Positions 7,285 through 14,770 of a stretch of DNA of 32,353 nucleotides are shown one piece after another. Made by a program: the position numbers and the translations under genes. Below the pieces are notes generated by a model that made no database searches, was not told the origin of the DNA, and saw nothing but the letters and a program-made list of their open reading frames with translations. Where the stretch lies: IMG/VR virus record IMGVR_UViG_3300027770_000177, positions 1 through 32,353 of that record; one strand, written 5' to 3'. This DNA is from a virus. Position 1 is the first letter of the stretch. Each line of letters begins with the position of its first letter.

Positions 7285-9809
7285 TGGCGACTCTTGCTGA
7301 ATTGTGGGGCGAAGCGCCGGCGGCGCCTGCACCTGTGCGGGCGGCTGGCTTTCCTGTCGTTACACCAGATGTTCAACGCACGCGTGATGCTGGTCGGCAA
7401 AAGATACTCGGGCAAGAACTGGCACAAAATCAAGCGGCACTTGCCAGCGCTACAACGCCGGAAGCTCGTCAGCTGGCACAATCCAATATTGACAGCTTAA
7501 ACCGCGAGATGGGCGGCAGAACGTCTGCGCCGGTATCGGCGCCCACAACAATGGCAACGCCAGCAGGCAACACGCTTGCGGATCTGTGGGAATCTACGCC
7601 AGCCACAACTGCGCCTAAAGCAGCTGCGGCGGTTGCTGTGCCGACAGCTAAAAGTGAAGAACAGCAACTTGCAGAAGCGCAAACCGGCATGGCCGTAAAT
7701 CCGATGATCGCAAGGCAGGGCGCGAAAATACGTCAGCGCGTGCAAGATACCGGATACACCACAGAACAGTTATCGGTTGGCGATATTGCTAAGAAGATTT
7801 TGCAACCGAGTGCGGCGCTCGCGGATATTGCAATCGGCGCTGTTCCTGCTGCCGTTGGGCAGGCCGCTTATGCGGTTGCTCGACCATTTACAACGCCAGA
7901 GGGCGCACAGGAAATACAGAAAAAGATCACCGAACCGTATCAGAACGTGATTGGTCGCGCTGCCGGTATCACGCAAGAACCCGGCTATACCGGCGAGGCA
8001 ACAACCCGTTTGATGAATTTTGTTAGCGAGAACATGAGCAAAGGCGCTCAGTGGATCTCTGAAAAAACGGGTGCGCCGTTGTCTGACGTTGAAAACATGA
8101 TGCAAACGGCATCACTGGCGGTGCCAGGCAATTTGCGTGCTGGCGCCAAGCTCGCAACGCAGGCCGGCAAAGGCGCGGTCGAATTTGTGCAGGATGTGGC
8201 CACTACGCGCCAGCAGCTGGCCGATCAGTTTGCACAAAAACGGGCGCCGATCGTGCCGCCTGTTGCCTCAGCTGCGGAAGCGCCAGTGATGAAAGGCGGA
8301 GGCGCCGCTGTGTCAGAGATGAATCCTTACCGGCCATTCCCAAACGAAGAACAATCTCGCGGCGGCGTTTTCTCTCTTTTGAAATCATCAAAAACTGCTG
8401 AAGATTTGAAACTGCCAAATCAACAGCAAGCAGTCAATATTGTGCAAGAGGTTTTAGGGCCAGAATCTGACGTTCGTCCAGGGGTTGTAACTCAAAACAT
8501 TAATACTTTAAAAAATGAATACACAGAAGCAAATCTTGCAAAGCCAACACCGCGCAGCGATTTGCTTAAACGTCAGATTGCAAATGAACAAACGGCATTA
8601 TCAGAATATGCAAAAAATCGCATAGCGCAAACTGGCGCAGACACCAATTTGGTCGATCCATACGCCAGAGGCGAACGCATTAACAATGCTTTTGCAGGCG
8701 GCTATAACAAAACCAGTGGTGAATTTGAAGGTTTGACCGGCTTTTTGCAAAAAGAAAAAAGTGCGTTATATGACGAAGCAAAACGCACAGTTGGAACAAA
8801 TCCAATTGAAAGCAGCACCATTGAAAAACTGTTGAACAATCCGCAATTTAACTCTACTGCAAAAGCATCAGGAGTAAATTTAGAAGGTTTTAAAGAACTT
8901 TTGCAACAACACAAAACAACTGGTTTTGAGAATGCTGCTGCAAATTCTATTAACAGCATGGAAGAATTTAGAAAATCAATTAACAAAACATGGTCTCCAG
9001 ATAGAAAATATTTTATTGGAAAAATGGTTAATTCTATTGATGAGGATATTGCCAAAGCAGGCGGTCCTGGCCTACTTAAACAAGCCAGAAATCTGCATGA
9101 AGCAGAAAAAACATTGTTTGCGTCAAAAGGCATCAAAACAATGTTTGGTGAAATTGATCCCAACGGCGTGCAACTCGCAACCAAGTTTGAGGATATACCC
9201 AAAAAGCTAAACAGCTTAGGCGCCGACGAATGGAAACACATCTACGACACCGCCGATCAACTGTCAAAAGGTCGGGTGCGTGGTGTTGGTTTTGATATTG
9301 AAGTGCCGCCGGAAATAAGGCAGGCAGCACAATCTGCCAAGAATGAAATGCGCGGCTCGATTGCGCGTGAGATTTACGAAGCAGGTTCAAACAAACTAGG
9401 CGTTTGGAATCAAAACAACGCCAACAAAATAATGAATGCTCGCTGGCAAAAGATTAAATATGCTTTTGATCCAGAAGAAGTGAAAAAGCTGCACACACTA
9501 AACTATGCTGGCCAGCTCATGCCGGGTGTTCATGCTTATGAAGGCGCAGCTCTGCAAGGTCAGCGGGTGCAGGGAATCATTGAAAGCAATTTAGGCAAGC
9601 TGGGCGCCACTGTTGGAGGATCTGCAGGCGGCTTTCTTGCAGGACCGCCGGGGGCTGCTGCTGGTGCTTACATGGGCGGTCAACTTGGCTTAAAAAGTGC
9701 GGCAGCAATGGAAGCCAAAGCACTGCAAAAGTCAGCTGAAACGCTGCAGAAAGAAATGAAGCGCAACGCTCAACTTGGTAAAAATAACATCAAGGACATT
9801 GGCAAATAA
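7284..9809 (+). CDS. Putative large ejection / internal virion protein
   Basis: The largest gene here, 841 residues. The N-terminal part has two similar segments, TLAELWGEAPAAPAP near residue 3 and TLADLWESTPATTAP near residue 97, a short internal repeat separated by a disordered Ala/Pro-rich linker. The middle is helical. Close to the end is a glycine-rich hydrophobic stretch (GGSAGGFLAGPPGAAAGAYM) like those that help ejected proteins enter membranes. The gene overlaps its neighbours by one base at each end (TAATG). It should be the third ejection protein of a P22-like virion. The region 8500-9200 is more AT-rich than its flanks, so the central domain may have a separate origin. No peptidoglycan-hydrolase motif was seen. 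Confidence 0.55.
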   Translation: MATLAELWGEAPAAPAPVRAAGFPVVTPDVQRTRDAGRQKILGQELAQNQAALASATTPEARQLAQSNIDSLNREMGGRTSAPVSAPTTMATPAGNTLADLWESTPATTAPKAAAAVAVPTAKSEEQQLAEAQTGMAVNPMIARQGAKIRQRVQDTGYTTEQLSVGDIAKKILQPSAALADIAIGAVPAAVGQAAYAVARPFTTPEGAQEIQKKITEPYQNVIGRAAGITQEPGYTGEATTRLMNFVSENMSKGAQWISEKTGAPLSDVENMMQTASLAVPGNLRAGAKLATQAGKGAVEFVQDVATTRQQLADQFAQKRAPIVPPVASAAEAPVMKGGGAAVSEMNPYRPFPNEEQSRGGVFSLLKSSKTAEDLKLPNQQQAVNIVQEVLGPESDVRPGVVTQNINTLKNEYTEANLAKPTPRSDLLKRQIANEQTALSEYAKNRIAQTGADTNLVDPYARGERINNAFAGGYNKTSGEFEGLTGFLQKEKSALYDEAKRTVGTNPIESSTIEKLLNNPQFNSTAKASGVNLEGFKELLQQHKTTGFENAAANSINSMEEFRKSINKTWSPDRKYFIGKMVNSIDEDIAKAGGPGLLKQARNLHEAEKTLFASKGIKTMFGEIDPNGVQLATKFEDIPKKLNSLGADEWKHIYDTADQLSKGRVRGVGFDIEVPPEIRQAAQSAKNEMRGSIAREIYEAGSNKLGVWNQNNANKIMNARWQKIKYAFDPEEVKKLHTLNYAGQLMPGVHAYEGAALQGQRVQGIIESNLGKLGATVGGSAGGFLAGPPGAAAGAYMGGQLGLKSAAAMEAKALQKSAETLQKEMKRNAQLGKNNIKDIGK

Positions 9810-9973
9810 TGGCAACCTCTACCGAACTCGACGTTCGTTTGACCTCGCACGAAGCGGTGTGCGAGCTGCGCTATGAATCTATCAACGCAAGGCTCAAGCG
9901 CATTGAAATGATCGGCATTACTGCGGCGGGTGCCATTATTATGTTGCTGCTAAATTTAGTTATGAAAGGTTGA
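9809..9973 (+). CDS. XhlA-like small membrane protein
   Basis: A 54-residue gene whose ATG overlaps the preceding stop as TAATG. It has a charged helical N-terminus (TELDVRLTSHEAVCELRYES) and one hydrophobic C-terminal helix (about residues 35-51, ITAAGAIIMLLLNLVM). This layout, an amphipathic coil then a single C-terminal membrane helix, is that of the XhlA family, which works with a holin in host lysis. It opens the lysis region, which supports the call. It could instead be another small inner-membrane lysis accessory. Confidence 0.55.
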   Translation: MATSTELDVRLTSHEAVCELRYESINARLKRIEMIGITAAGAIIMLLLNLVMKG

Positions 9974-9975
9974 CC

Positions 9976-10518
9976 ATGAAAACGCTATTGCTGCTGACCT
10001 TGCTGTCGACCAACGCGCTTGCCGGTGGCGTCAATCTGATGATCTGTAATGGTGAGTTTGCCTTGTGTGCTGCGTCTGCCAGCGTGCCGACCGGCAAGAC
10101 GATCAAGGTAGATGGTAAGGAGTTCCAAGAGGGCATGGCGGTCTGCCCAGTGCTGACCGGCAAAGCCATCGCAAACGCAGATCTGATGAAGGGCAGCTGC
10201 AAGGCACCGCCGGGTAAGGTCTGGTCGCTGTTCTCGACGGTCACCGAATACCCGCAGGCACCGTCTTGGGCGGTGGTCACCATGACGCCCAGGACGTTCG
10301 TCACCACGACTGCCGCCGGTGGGGGCATGTCGAACCAGTGGTCATTTCTGTGCGACAAGCAAGCCAAGAAGGTCAACAACGTGCAGCTCGCCAACTGTTT
10401 TGGCCCGATCAACGAATCGCCGTGGAATAACGGCCATGTGCCGGTAGGCAGCACTTCGTTCACCGCAGCGCCCGTTGGGGCTGCAAATCCCGTTGGCGGC
10501 AATGTGCCGAGCAAATAA
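9976..10518 (+). CDS. Secreted six-cysteine protein of the lysis region
   Basis: A 180-residue protein starting with a clear Sec signal peptide: MKTLLLLTLLSTNALA, with likely cleavage after ALA. I chose this ATG over a TTG two codons upstream because it places the basic residue and hydrophobic core correctly. The mature part contains six cysteines (in MICNG, ALCAA, AVCPV, GSCKA, FLCDK and ANCFG), an even number that fits disulfide bonds in the periplasm. No enzymatic motif is visible. I have the impression of similar uncharacterised proteins in betaproteobacterial phages. Its place between an XhlA-like peptide and a holin suggests a role in outer-envelope lysis or superinfection exclusion. 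It is not a recognisable spanin, as it lacks a membrane anchor or lipobox. Confidence 0.65.
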   Translation: MKTLLLLTLLSTNALAGGVNLMICNGEFALCAASASVPTGKTIKVDGKEFQEGMAVCPVLTGKAIANADLMKGSCKAPPGKVWSLFSTVTEYPQAPSWAVVTMTPRTFVTTTAAGGGMSNQWSFLCDKQAKKVNNVQLANCFGPINESPWNNGHVPVGSTSFTAAPVGAANPVGGNVPSK

Positions 10519-10528
10519 GGAGATCATC

Positions 10529-10696
10529 ATGGGTTGGTTAAAAGCGCGTTTTGGTGAAGCATCAACGATGGCCGGTTTGGGCGTTATTGCAATGGTTTTG
10601 ATGCCAATGGTGCCGCCTCAGTATCAACTGCTCGCACAGGGTATTGCCGTGGCTCTTGGTTTGGGTGGAGTGGTGCGACCTGAAAATGCTAAGTAA
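10529..10696 (+). CDS. Holin-like membrane protein
   Basis: A 55-residue protein with two hydrophobic helices (about residues 13-27 and 34-48) split by MVPPQYQ. The start follows a strong AAGGAG site at 10518-10523. It directly precedes and overlaps the endolysin gene, the usual place of a holin, and that endolysin has no signal peptide, so a holin is required. The arrangement resembles the 4402 gene: charged N-terminus, helix, proline turn, helix. Confidence 0.65.
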   Translation: MGWLKARFGEASTMAGLGVIAMVLMPMVPPQYQLLAQGIAVALGLGGVVRPENAK

Positions 10697-11198
10697 TTTT
10701 CCGGCAGCGCTGGCGCTGGTGCTGAAGGCAGAAGGTGGATTTTCAAATCATCGAAATGACCCCGGCGGCATGACCAACCTCGGCGTAACCCGAAATGTCT
10801 GGCGCGACTGGGTTAATCGAGATGTTGACGAGGCCGAGATGCGCGCTCTCACGCCCGAGCTGGTGACGCCGTTGTATAAACAGCGATACTGGGATGCTTG
10901 CAAGTGTAGCGACCTGATTCGCGGTGTTGACTATGCCGTATTCGATGCTGCCGTGAACATGGGCGGCGGCAGGGCGGCAAAGCTGCTACAAGCGGCGCTA
11001 GGTGTGAAGGCAGACGGTATCATCGGCAGGGCCACGATCGCTGCTGCGACCGCTGCCGATCCCGTCGAGCTGTTGGAGGCGTTTAGCCTGGGCAAAGAAG
11101 CGTTTTACCAATCCCTGCCGACGTTTGGTGTGTTCGGCAAAGGCTGGCTCAACCGTGTGGCGCACGTTCAAGATGCGGCAGAGCAGATGATGGGCTAG
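10686..11198 (+). CDS. Endolysin, GH108 family
   Basis: A 170-residue peptidoglycan hydrolase. Near the N-terminus is the GH108 signature EGGFSNHRNDPGGMTNLGVT, with Glu16 the expected catalytic acid. The C-terminal part (LLQAALGVKADGIIGRATI) is the peptidoglycan-binding half usual in this family. I chose the ATG at 10686, overlapping the holin-like gene by 11 bases, rather than the upstream frame that only reads through that gene. There is no signal peptide or N-terminal membrane helix, so release should depend on a holin. It ends 11 bases from the end of the convergent leftward operon. Confidence 0.9.
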   Translation: MLSNFPAALALVLKAEGGFSNHRNDPGGMTNLGVTRNVWRDWVNRDVDEAEMRALTPELVTPLYKQRYWDACKCSDLIRGVDYAVFDAAVNMGGGRAAKLLQAALGVKADGIIGRATIAAATAADPVELLEAFSLGKEAFYQSLPTFGVFGKGWLNRVAHVQDAAEQMMG

Positions 11199-11209
11199 CC
11201 GCCAGTTGT

Positions 11210-11437
11210 TCAGGATTTCTTAACCGCCGGCTTCGCAACTGTTAAGGATTCCTTAATAGCTGGTTCCGCAAGCGCATCCTCCACCGCCTTGATTGCGTCG
11301 TTCAGCCGCAGATCAACCCTGTGATGTACCCACGAGTCTAGGGGCGGGTATGTAAGCAATATTTCCCCGTGACTTCTTTGCGCCATCCGCATTGCATCCC
11401 TTGCCGCTTGCGCGGCGGCTCTCAGTTTGTCGCTCAT
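11210..11437 (-). CDS. Small helical phage protein (MSDKLR family, copy 1)
   Basis: A 75-residue protein, last gene of the leftward operon. It begins MSDKLRAAAQAARDAMRMAQ and is mostly helical. Its start matches the neighbouring gene at 11799 over 22 identical bases, so the two share at least a duplicated 5' end. It overlaps that gene by 4 bases (ATGA). The C-terminal KPAVKKS is basic. No function is known to me; small genes of this kind are accessory early genes. Confidence 0.6.
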   Translation of the reverse strand: MSDKLRAAAQAARDAMRMAQRSHGEILLTYPPLDSWVHHRVDLRLNDAIKAVEDALAEPAIKESLTVAKPAVKKS

Positions 11438-11802
11438 CGCTTACCCTTTGCTGCGTCAACGGCGGCATCGCTTAATTCGGCACTGCCTGTCCACTCAAGC
11501 GAAGATACGGACAACGACCTGCCGCGTTTGTCATCCCGCAACCACCGATACCGCGCAGCATCTTTCCGCAGGGCAGCGGGTTGCTCTGCGTTCCTGTCCA
11601 ACTGCTTGAGTTCCAGCAGTTGCGCGGCAAGGTCTTTTATCTGCTGATCGTGATTAGCCAACATAACCCCCAACGTCGGCTCCGGTTCCGCAAGCGCAGC
11701 TTCCAAGTTTTCAATTTCTTCTCTCGCGCACTCAAGACCATCCAGACATTTCAGTGCCAGCAATGCCGCTTTAGCGGCCTCTCTCAGTTTGTCGCTCATC
11801 GC
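11419..11802. repeat. 22-base repeat at the starts of two adjacent small genes
   Basis: The same 22 bases lie at 11419-11440 and 11781-11802, covering the start codons and first residues (MSDKLR) of the genes at 11437 and 11799. It indicates duplication of at least the 5' end of one gene. Confidence 0.85.
11434..11799 (-). CDS. Helical phage protein (MSDKLR family, copy 2)
   Basis: A 121-residue protein with a helical N-terminal half that can form a coiled coil (EEIENLEAALAEPEPTLGV, then DQQIKDLAAQLLELKQLDRN) and a C-terminal segment DAARYRWLRDDKRG, a short motif common in small accessory phage proteins. It overlaps the genes on both sides by ATGA, so translation is coupled. The start region is a near duplicate of that of the following gene. 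Function unknown. Confidence 0.65.
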   Translation of the reverse strand: MSDKLREAAKAALLALKCLDGLECAREEIENLEAALAEPEPTLGVMLANHDQQIKDLAAQLLELKQLDRNAEQPAALRKDAARYRWLRDDKRGRSLSVSSLEWTGSAELSDAAVDAAKGKR

Positions 11803-11912
11803 ATCACCAGCACTGTGCAGATGATGACCAGCACGACAACGACAAGGCCGATCCGACCGCAGTCGGCAAATCCTTCGCTGTACCCTTCGTCATAATCATT
11901 CCAGTTACCCAT
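11796..11912 (-). CDS. 38-residue single-pass membrane protein
   Basis: A short gene encoding MGNWNDYDEGYSEGFADCGR followed by a hydrophobic helix (IGLVVVVLVIICTVLV) and MR. A perfect GGAGG ribosome site lies seven bases before the ATG, and the stop overlaps the next start as ATGA, which together make it very likely to be translated. The acidic, aromatic head would face one side of the inner membrane. Function unknown; it resembles the small membrane proteins often found in early phage operons. Confidence 0.7.
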   Translation of the reverse strand: MGNWNDYDEGYSEGFADCGRIGLVVVVLVIICTVLVMR

Positions 11913-11926
11913 AAATCCTCCGATCT

Positions 11927-12097
11927 TTAACGGCGAGCTTTCTTCACATTGTTAAGCCCGAGCACTTGTATCTCATACCGGCGCATCGTGGCGGCAACGT
12001 CGGTCTTGGCGACGTTGGTCGGAACGAAAGGAAACTCAATGATGTAAATTTTGCGCTCGCGTAAATAGGCTATGGCGGCTTCCAGTTTTTCAGTCAT
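11927..12097 (-). CDS. Small hypothetical protein
   Basis: A 56-residue protein beginning MTEKLEAAIAYLRERKIYII. I chose this ATG because AGAGG stands just upstream on the minus strand; a longer start at 12115 would overlap the Lar-like gene further. It has alternating helix and strand and a basic tail (VKKARR). No family is recognised. It overlaps the Lar-like gene by 4 bases, which suggests coupled translation. Confidence 0.6.
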   Translation of the reverse strand: MTEKLEAAIAYLRERKIYIIEFPFVPTNVAKTDVAATMRRYEIQVLGLNNVKKARR

Positions 12098-12357
12098 GAT
12101 TTCCTCTCGTTCCAACGTTGGATGGCAACCTCTAGAGGCTGATCGGTATCGTGGTGCGGGCCGATCATCTGGCAGTCATCGCACGTAATTGCGATAACGT
12201 TCGGTTTCACCTCGTCGACCAACACGTCGTCGTTTTTGCAAAACGGGCAAGGCAGGATGACGATCTGGCGTTTCTGACGCTGCTCGCGGGCTGTTTCCCA
12301 GCGATCGAGATCCTGGCTAAATTCGCGCTCAAGCTGGTCAAATTCGTTTGTGCTCAT
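12094..12357 (-). CDS. Lar-like restriction-alleviation zinc ribbon protein
   Basis: An 87-residue protein with the Lar-type layout: PCPFC near residue 36, then CDDC about 20 residues later, then GPHHDTDQPLEVAIQRWNER. The two CxxC pairs should bind one zinc ion, and the ending AI-x-x-WN-x-R is characteristic of the family. Family members are small prophage proteins, some of which reduce type I restriction of phage DNA; many are untested. The helical N-terminal 30 residues are an extension. A strong GAGGAGG ribosome site precedes the start. Confidence 0.75.
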   Translation of the reverse strand: MSTNEFDQLEREFSQDLDRWETAREQRQKRQIVILPCPFCKNDDVLVDEVKPNVIAITCDDCQMIGPHHDTDQPLEVAIQRWNERKS

Positions 12358-12366
12358 TTTGCCTCC

Positions 12367-12615
12367 TCAAAAGGGGATGTCGTCATCAATTTCTGCAACC
12401 GCTTTTTCTGCTTGCTCGCGGGTTTTAGGCTCTTTTTTGGTAAATGACATGCTTTGCCATTTGTTGCCGTTTTTGTCGGTTTTAGTCCAGGCTGACACAT
12501 AATATTCAACCCCATCAATCAAAGCGCTGCCGGTCATGTTTGGGTGCTGGTCGGTCAGTTTCTTTTGATTCTTGAACATCGACCCGCTTAGTTCTTTTTG
12601 CACAAAATCAGCCAT
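12367..12615 (-). CDS. Small SSB-like protein with SSB C-terminal tip
   Basis: An 82-residue protein resembling a widespread small phage family (GSMFKNQKKLTDQHPNMTGS, then GVEYYVSAWTKTDKNGNKW). It is beta-rich in the N-terminal two thirds, then has a charged linker and ends IDDDIPF. That ending matches the C-terminal tip of bacterial SSB (DDDIPF), which host repair and replication proteins bind. The gene lies directly downstream of the exonuclease and Erf genes and its ATG overlaps the exonuclease stop by one base. Single-strand DNA binding is inferred from the tip and the context. The tip alone would also fit a decoy or recruiter of host SSB partners. Confidence 0.65.
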   Translation of the reverse strand: MADFVQKELSGSMFKNQKKLTDQHPNMTGSALIDGVEYYVSAWTKTDKNGNKWQSMSFTKKEPKTREQAEKAVAEIDDDIPF

Positions 12616-13232
12616 TATTTGATTCCTTTAAGTTTTTTAATCATTTCATCAACTGTTACCAGAAAAGCATTAACCGCGGTTTCCAGTTTTTCTATTTCCT
12701 TTTCATCCCGTTTAAACCGAACAATCATCAGTTGCAAGTTTTCTGGCAGGTCAGGCCGGAAGCTGACGAAATCGCACCAATCCCGACCAGTGCAGGCCAT
12801 CTGCCACATCATTTGATTTTTGTAGCCTGTTGGAACAACTCCGGCGATCAAATTGGCAAGGTGAGTGGCAACTTTCGGACACTTGATCTCCACTAATCCA
12901 GAATTGCCCACCAAACCGTCAGGCGAGGCTCCTGCGCGATCTATCGTCGGATGGATACATAACCCCACCTCGTCAACCGAAAACCCTGTCTCGGCCTCAT
13001 ACGCGCTTCTGGCAAGTGGTTCCGTTTCGGTTCCAAATTGCATGTGCTCATTCGTAAAGCTGGAACCCTGCGGCTTGCCGGTCAAGATTTCAGCGACGAG
13101 CTGCGCCTGGTAATCCCTGTAACCCGCGGTTTCGGGCTTCATTAAAACATTGGAAATCATGCTGGCTGTGACTCGGCCGGCACGACTGGCCAGCCATTCC
13201 GGTGTTCCCTGGACTGCGTCTATGACTTTCAT
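12615..13232 (-). CDS. YqaJ / lambda-exonuclease family nuclease
   Basis: A 205-residue PD-(D/E)XK nuclease. Motifs in order: GTPEWLASRAGRVTAS (residues 9-24), GTETEPLAR (67-75), ASPDGL with Asp105, and VEIKCP with Glu115 and Lys117, then QMMWQMACTG. These are the metal-binding and catalytic residues of the YqaJ / Red-alpha group, which degrades one strand of linear DNA 5' to 3' to expose single strands for annealing. It is translationally coupled to the Erf gene (4-base overlap), forming the usual exonuclease and annealing-protein pair. Length is normal for the family. Confidence 0.9.
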   Translation of the reverse strand: MKVIDAVQGTPEWLASRAGRVTASMISNVLMKPETAGYRDYQAQLVAEILTGKPQGSSFTNEHMQFGTETEPLARSAYEAETGFSVDEVGLCIHPTIDRAGASPDGLVGNSGLVEIKCPKVATHLANLIAGVVPTGYKNQMMWQMACTGRDWCDFVSFRPDLPENLQLMIVRFKRDEKEIEKLETAVNAFLVTVDEMIKKLKGIK

Positions 13233-13810
13233 GCTGCCGACAGTTCTGTTTTGCGCTTGTTCTTGGCGTTGGTGAGGGTTGCCATTGCCATTGTGTCATT
13301 CTCGGCCTGCGCCTCTTTGTAGGCGGTTTTGAAAACAGCCTGCAGGTCATCCAGTGTAGGCGCGGCTCCCAGTGCAAACATATGGGTTGTGCAATCCATT
13401 GTCTTTTTGGGCTTTGCTGCGCTGGCTGCGTTGCCATCGTCATCTTCGGGCGCCACTCCGACCGCTGCTGAGAGGCTGTAACGGCGAGCGTAAGTTAAAG
13501 CCGATCCGTATCCCTGGGCATCGACTTTGCTGACCGGCAAGGACAAAACCCCGCAGGAGATCCACTCACCCGAGCTGTGCAACAAGGTAGTTTCTACTCG
13601 CACCTCGTCTTTTTCTGAAGGCTCGACGGTCTGGATGTAGGACAGGCCGTTGGCACTGAACGCGGCTCGGATGGCCTCGACTACGCTGGCAAGGTCGGCG
13701 TATTTGGACTTGAAGAAAGGGTTAGCAGAGTCTTTAATTGCGCCTTTCATGGCTCCCTGCGCTTTTGCTAGTGCTGCTGCCAGTCCTGCTACTGATTCTG
13801 ATTTGTTCAT
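13229..13810 (-). CDS. erf: Erf family single-strand annealing recombinase
   Basis: A 193-residue Erf-superfamily protein. The N-terminal core has NPFFKSKYADLASVVEAIR (residues about 31-49) and, further on, DAQGYGSALTYARRYSLSAA, the family hallmark around the G-x-GSALTYARRY-x-L motif. The remaining 60 or so residues are an acidic and polar tail (APEDDDGNAAS then a Lys/Ala segment). Erf proteins form rings that anneal complementary strands; in P22, Erf helps circularise the incoming genome. The start has a GGAGG site. Partner genes downstream are the YqaJ exonuclease and the SSB-like protein. Confidence 0.9.
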   Translation of the reverse strand: MNKSESVAGLAAALAKAQGAMKGAIKDSANPFFKSKYADLASVVEAIRAAFSANGLSYIQTVEPSEKDEVRVETTLLHSSGEWISCGVLSLPVSKVDAQGYGSALTYARRYSLSAAVGVAPEDDDGNAASAAKPKKTMDCTTHMFALGAAPTLDDLQAVFKTAYKEAQAENDTMAMATLTNAKNKRKTELSAA

Positions 13811-13820
13811 AATGCCTCCG

Positions 13821-13910
13821 TTAATTAAGTGAGAAAAGTAAAACTACAAAAATCCACGTTGCTGCAAACAGTCCAATTCCGAGCAAACAATCAAGCATGA
13901 TCTGTTTCAT
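13821..13910 (-). CDS. 29-residue membrane peptide
   Basis: A tiny gene encoding MKQIMLDCLLGIGLFAATWI and then a hydrophobic end (FVVLLFSLN). It has one membrane helix across most of its length. AAGGGG stands seven bases upstream on the minus strand and the ATG overlaps the previous stop as ATGA. The combination of a good ribosome site, coupling and a hydrophobic product makes it credible despite its size. Function unknown. Confidence 0.6.
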   Translation of the reverse strand: MKQIMLDCLLGIGLFAATWIFVVLLFSLN

Positions 13911-14278
13911 TCTTGCCCCTTGTCATCTGCAATGTCTTGCGCCAATTCTTCAACGCAATCTGCATCGGCAAGGTGTTTTTTAAGCATGGCCTGCACTTGG
14001 TCATGCAGACGCTCGATGCGAATCTCTAGCCCTTGTTTGTTTGTTCCGAGAGCAGCAACCACCAGCTCGTATGCAAAACTAGAATCCAATTCCTCGGTGA
14101 CAAATTCATACAGATCGACTTCAGTGCGGCCGAGCTGCGGGAATTTGCCGGTGTCGAGCACTTCCTCGACTATGTCATCGAGGGCGTCTGCGCGGTCATC
14201 GTCTGTGATTTCAAAACTGCCATTCGGATAGCAGCGCTTACAATCTTGAGATCCACACATGCAGCGTTCGGCGGTCAT
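13907..14278 (-). CDS. Acidic hypothetical protein with cysteine-rich start
   Basis: A 123-residue early protein. The N-terminus has four cysteines (MTAERCMCGSQDCKRCYPNG) that could bind a metal ion. The rest is strongly acidic and helical (TDDDRADALDDIVEEVLDTG, later DCVEELAQDIADDKGQE). It overlaps both neighbours by 4 bases. No family is recognised. An acidic, DNA-mimic-like or regulatory role is possible but unsupported. Confidence 0.65.
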   Translation of the reverse strand: MTAERCMCGSQDCKRCYPNGSFEITDDDRADALDDIVEEVLDTGKFPQLGRTEVDLYEFVTEELDSSFAYELVVAALGTNKQGLEIRIERLHDQVQAMLKKHLADADCVEELAQDIADDKGQE

Positions 14279-14694
14279 GCTGCCACCGCCAGTTCAACAA
14301 CTTTTTGCACACCGAAAAGGGCGGTAAATTTTGACACTGCAATGTCGCGTTGCGCCGGTGTCAGCATAATCCAGTCTTTTGCAGCGTTGCCGTAATTTGA
14401 ATATTTTGATACCGCAATTAAAAACCATTCAGAAGATCCACGCTCGATCGTGTAGTCATTAATAATGCGCGAATATTTGTAAGCGCTCGGCACATCACCG
14501 CCAGACATGCCCGATGCTTTAGCACCAGCGCGATCTTTTTTGAAAATACTGAAACGATCTAATTTTGTTTCCATCGCTTCCGCAAGTTTGAAAATATTTT
14601 CAGCGCTTGCAGTGTGCTCTGTTGCTTTGCCGTTGAGCTCATCAAGCATGGCGTTGATCTTTGCGCGGTTTGCTTCTACGATTTTAATTTTCAT
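14275..14694 (-). CDS. Hypothetical early protein
   Basis: A 139-residue protein starting MKIKIVEANRAKINAMLDEL. I placed the start at 14694 because GGAG stands eight bases upstream and the 16-base leader is identical to that of the gene at 14932; an upstream extension to 14847 would run across the intergenic hairpin region without a ribosome site. The protein is basic and helical in its first half, with SGGDVPSAYKYSRIINDYTI in the middle and an alanine-rich end. No domain is recognised. Confidence 0.65.
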   Translation of the reverse strand: MKIKIVEANRAKINAMLDELNGKATEHTASAENIFKLAEAMETKLDRFSIFKKDRAGAKASGMSGGDVPSAYKYSRIINDYTIERGSSEWFLIAVSKYSNYGNAAKDWIMLTPAQRDIAVSKFTALFGVQKVVELAVAA

Positions 14695-14713
14695 TTTGTT
14701 TCTCCGTTTGGTT

Positions 14714-14730
14714 GCCAGACTCGCTCTGGC
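14714..14730 (-). other. Small intergenic hairpin
   Basis: GCCAGA and TCTGGC form a six-base stem with a five-base loop in the 76-base gap between two leftward early genes. On the transcribed strand there is no U-tract behind it. A C-rich/G-rich segment at about 14744-14761 ends in four T residues on the minus strand and could add weak termination. It may lower expression of the genes further down. Confidence 0.35.
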
Positions 14731-14770
14731 TGCGTATTCCAAAACCCCCGCGTGGGCAGGGGCAGGAGAA

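Noticed and set aside
11190-11230. Bidirectional terminator between the endolysin and the leftward operon
   Set aside because: Only 11 bases separate the genes and no stem with a T-tract was found; the repeated AGGATTTCTTAA-like words lie in coding sequence.
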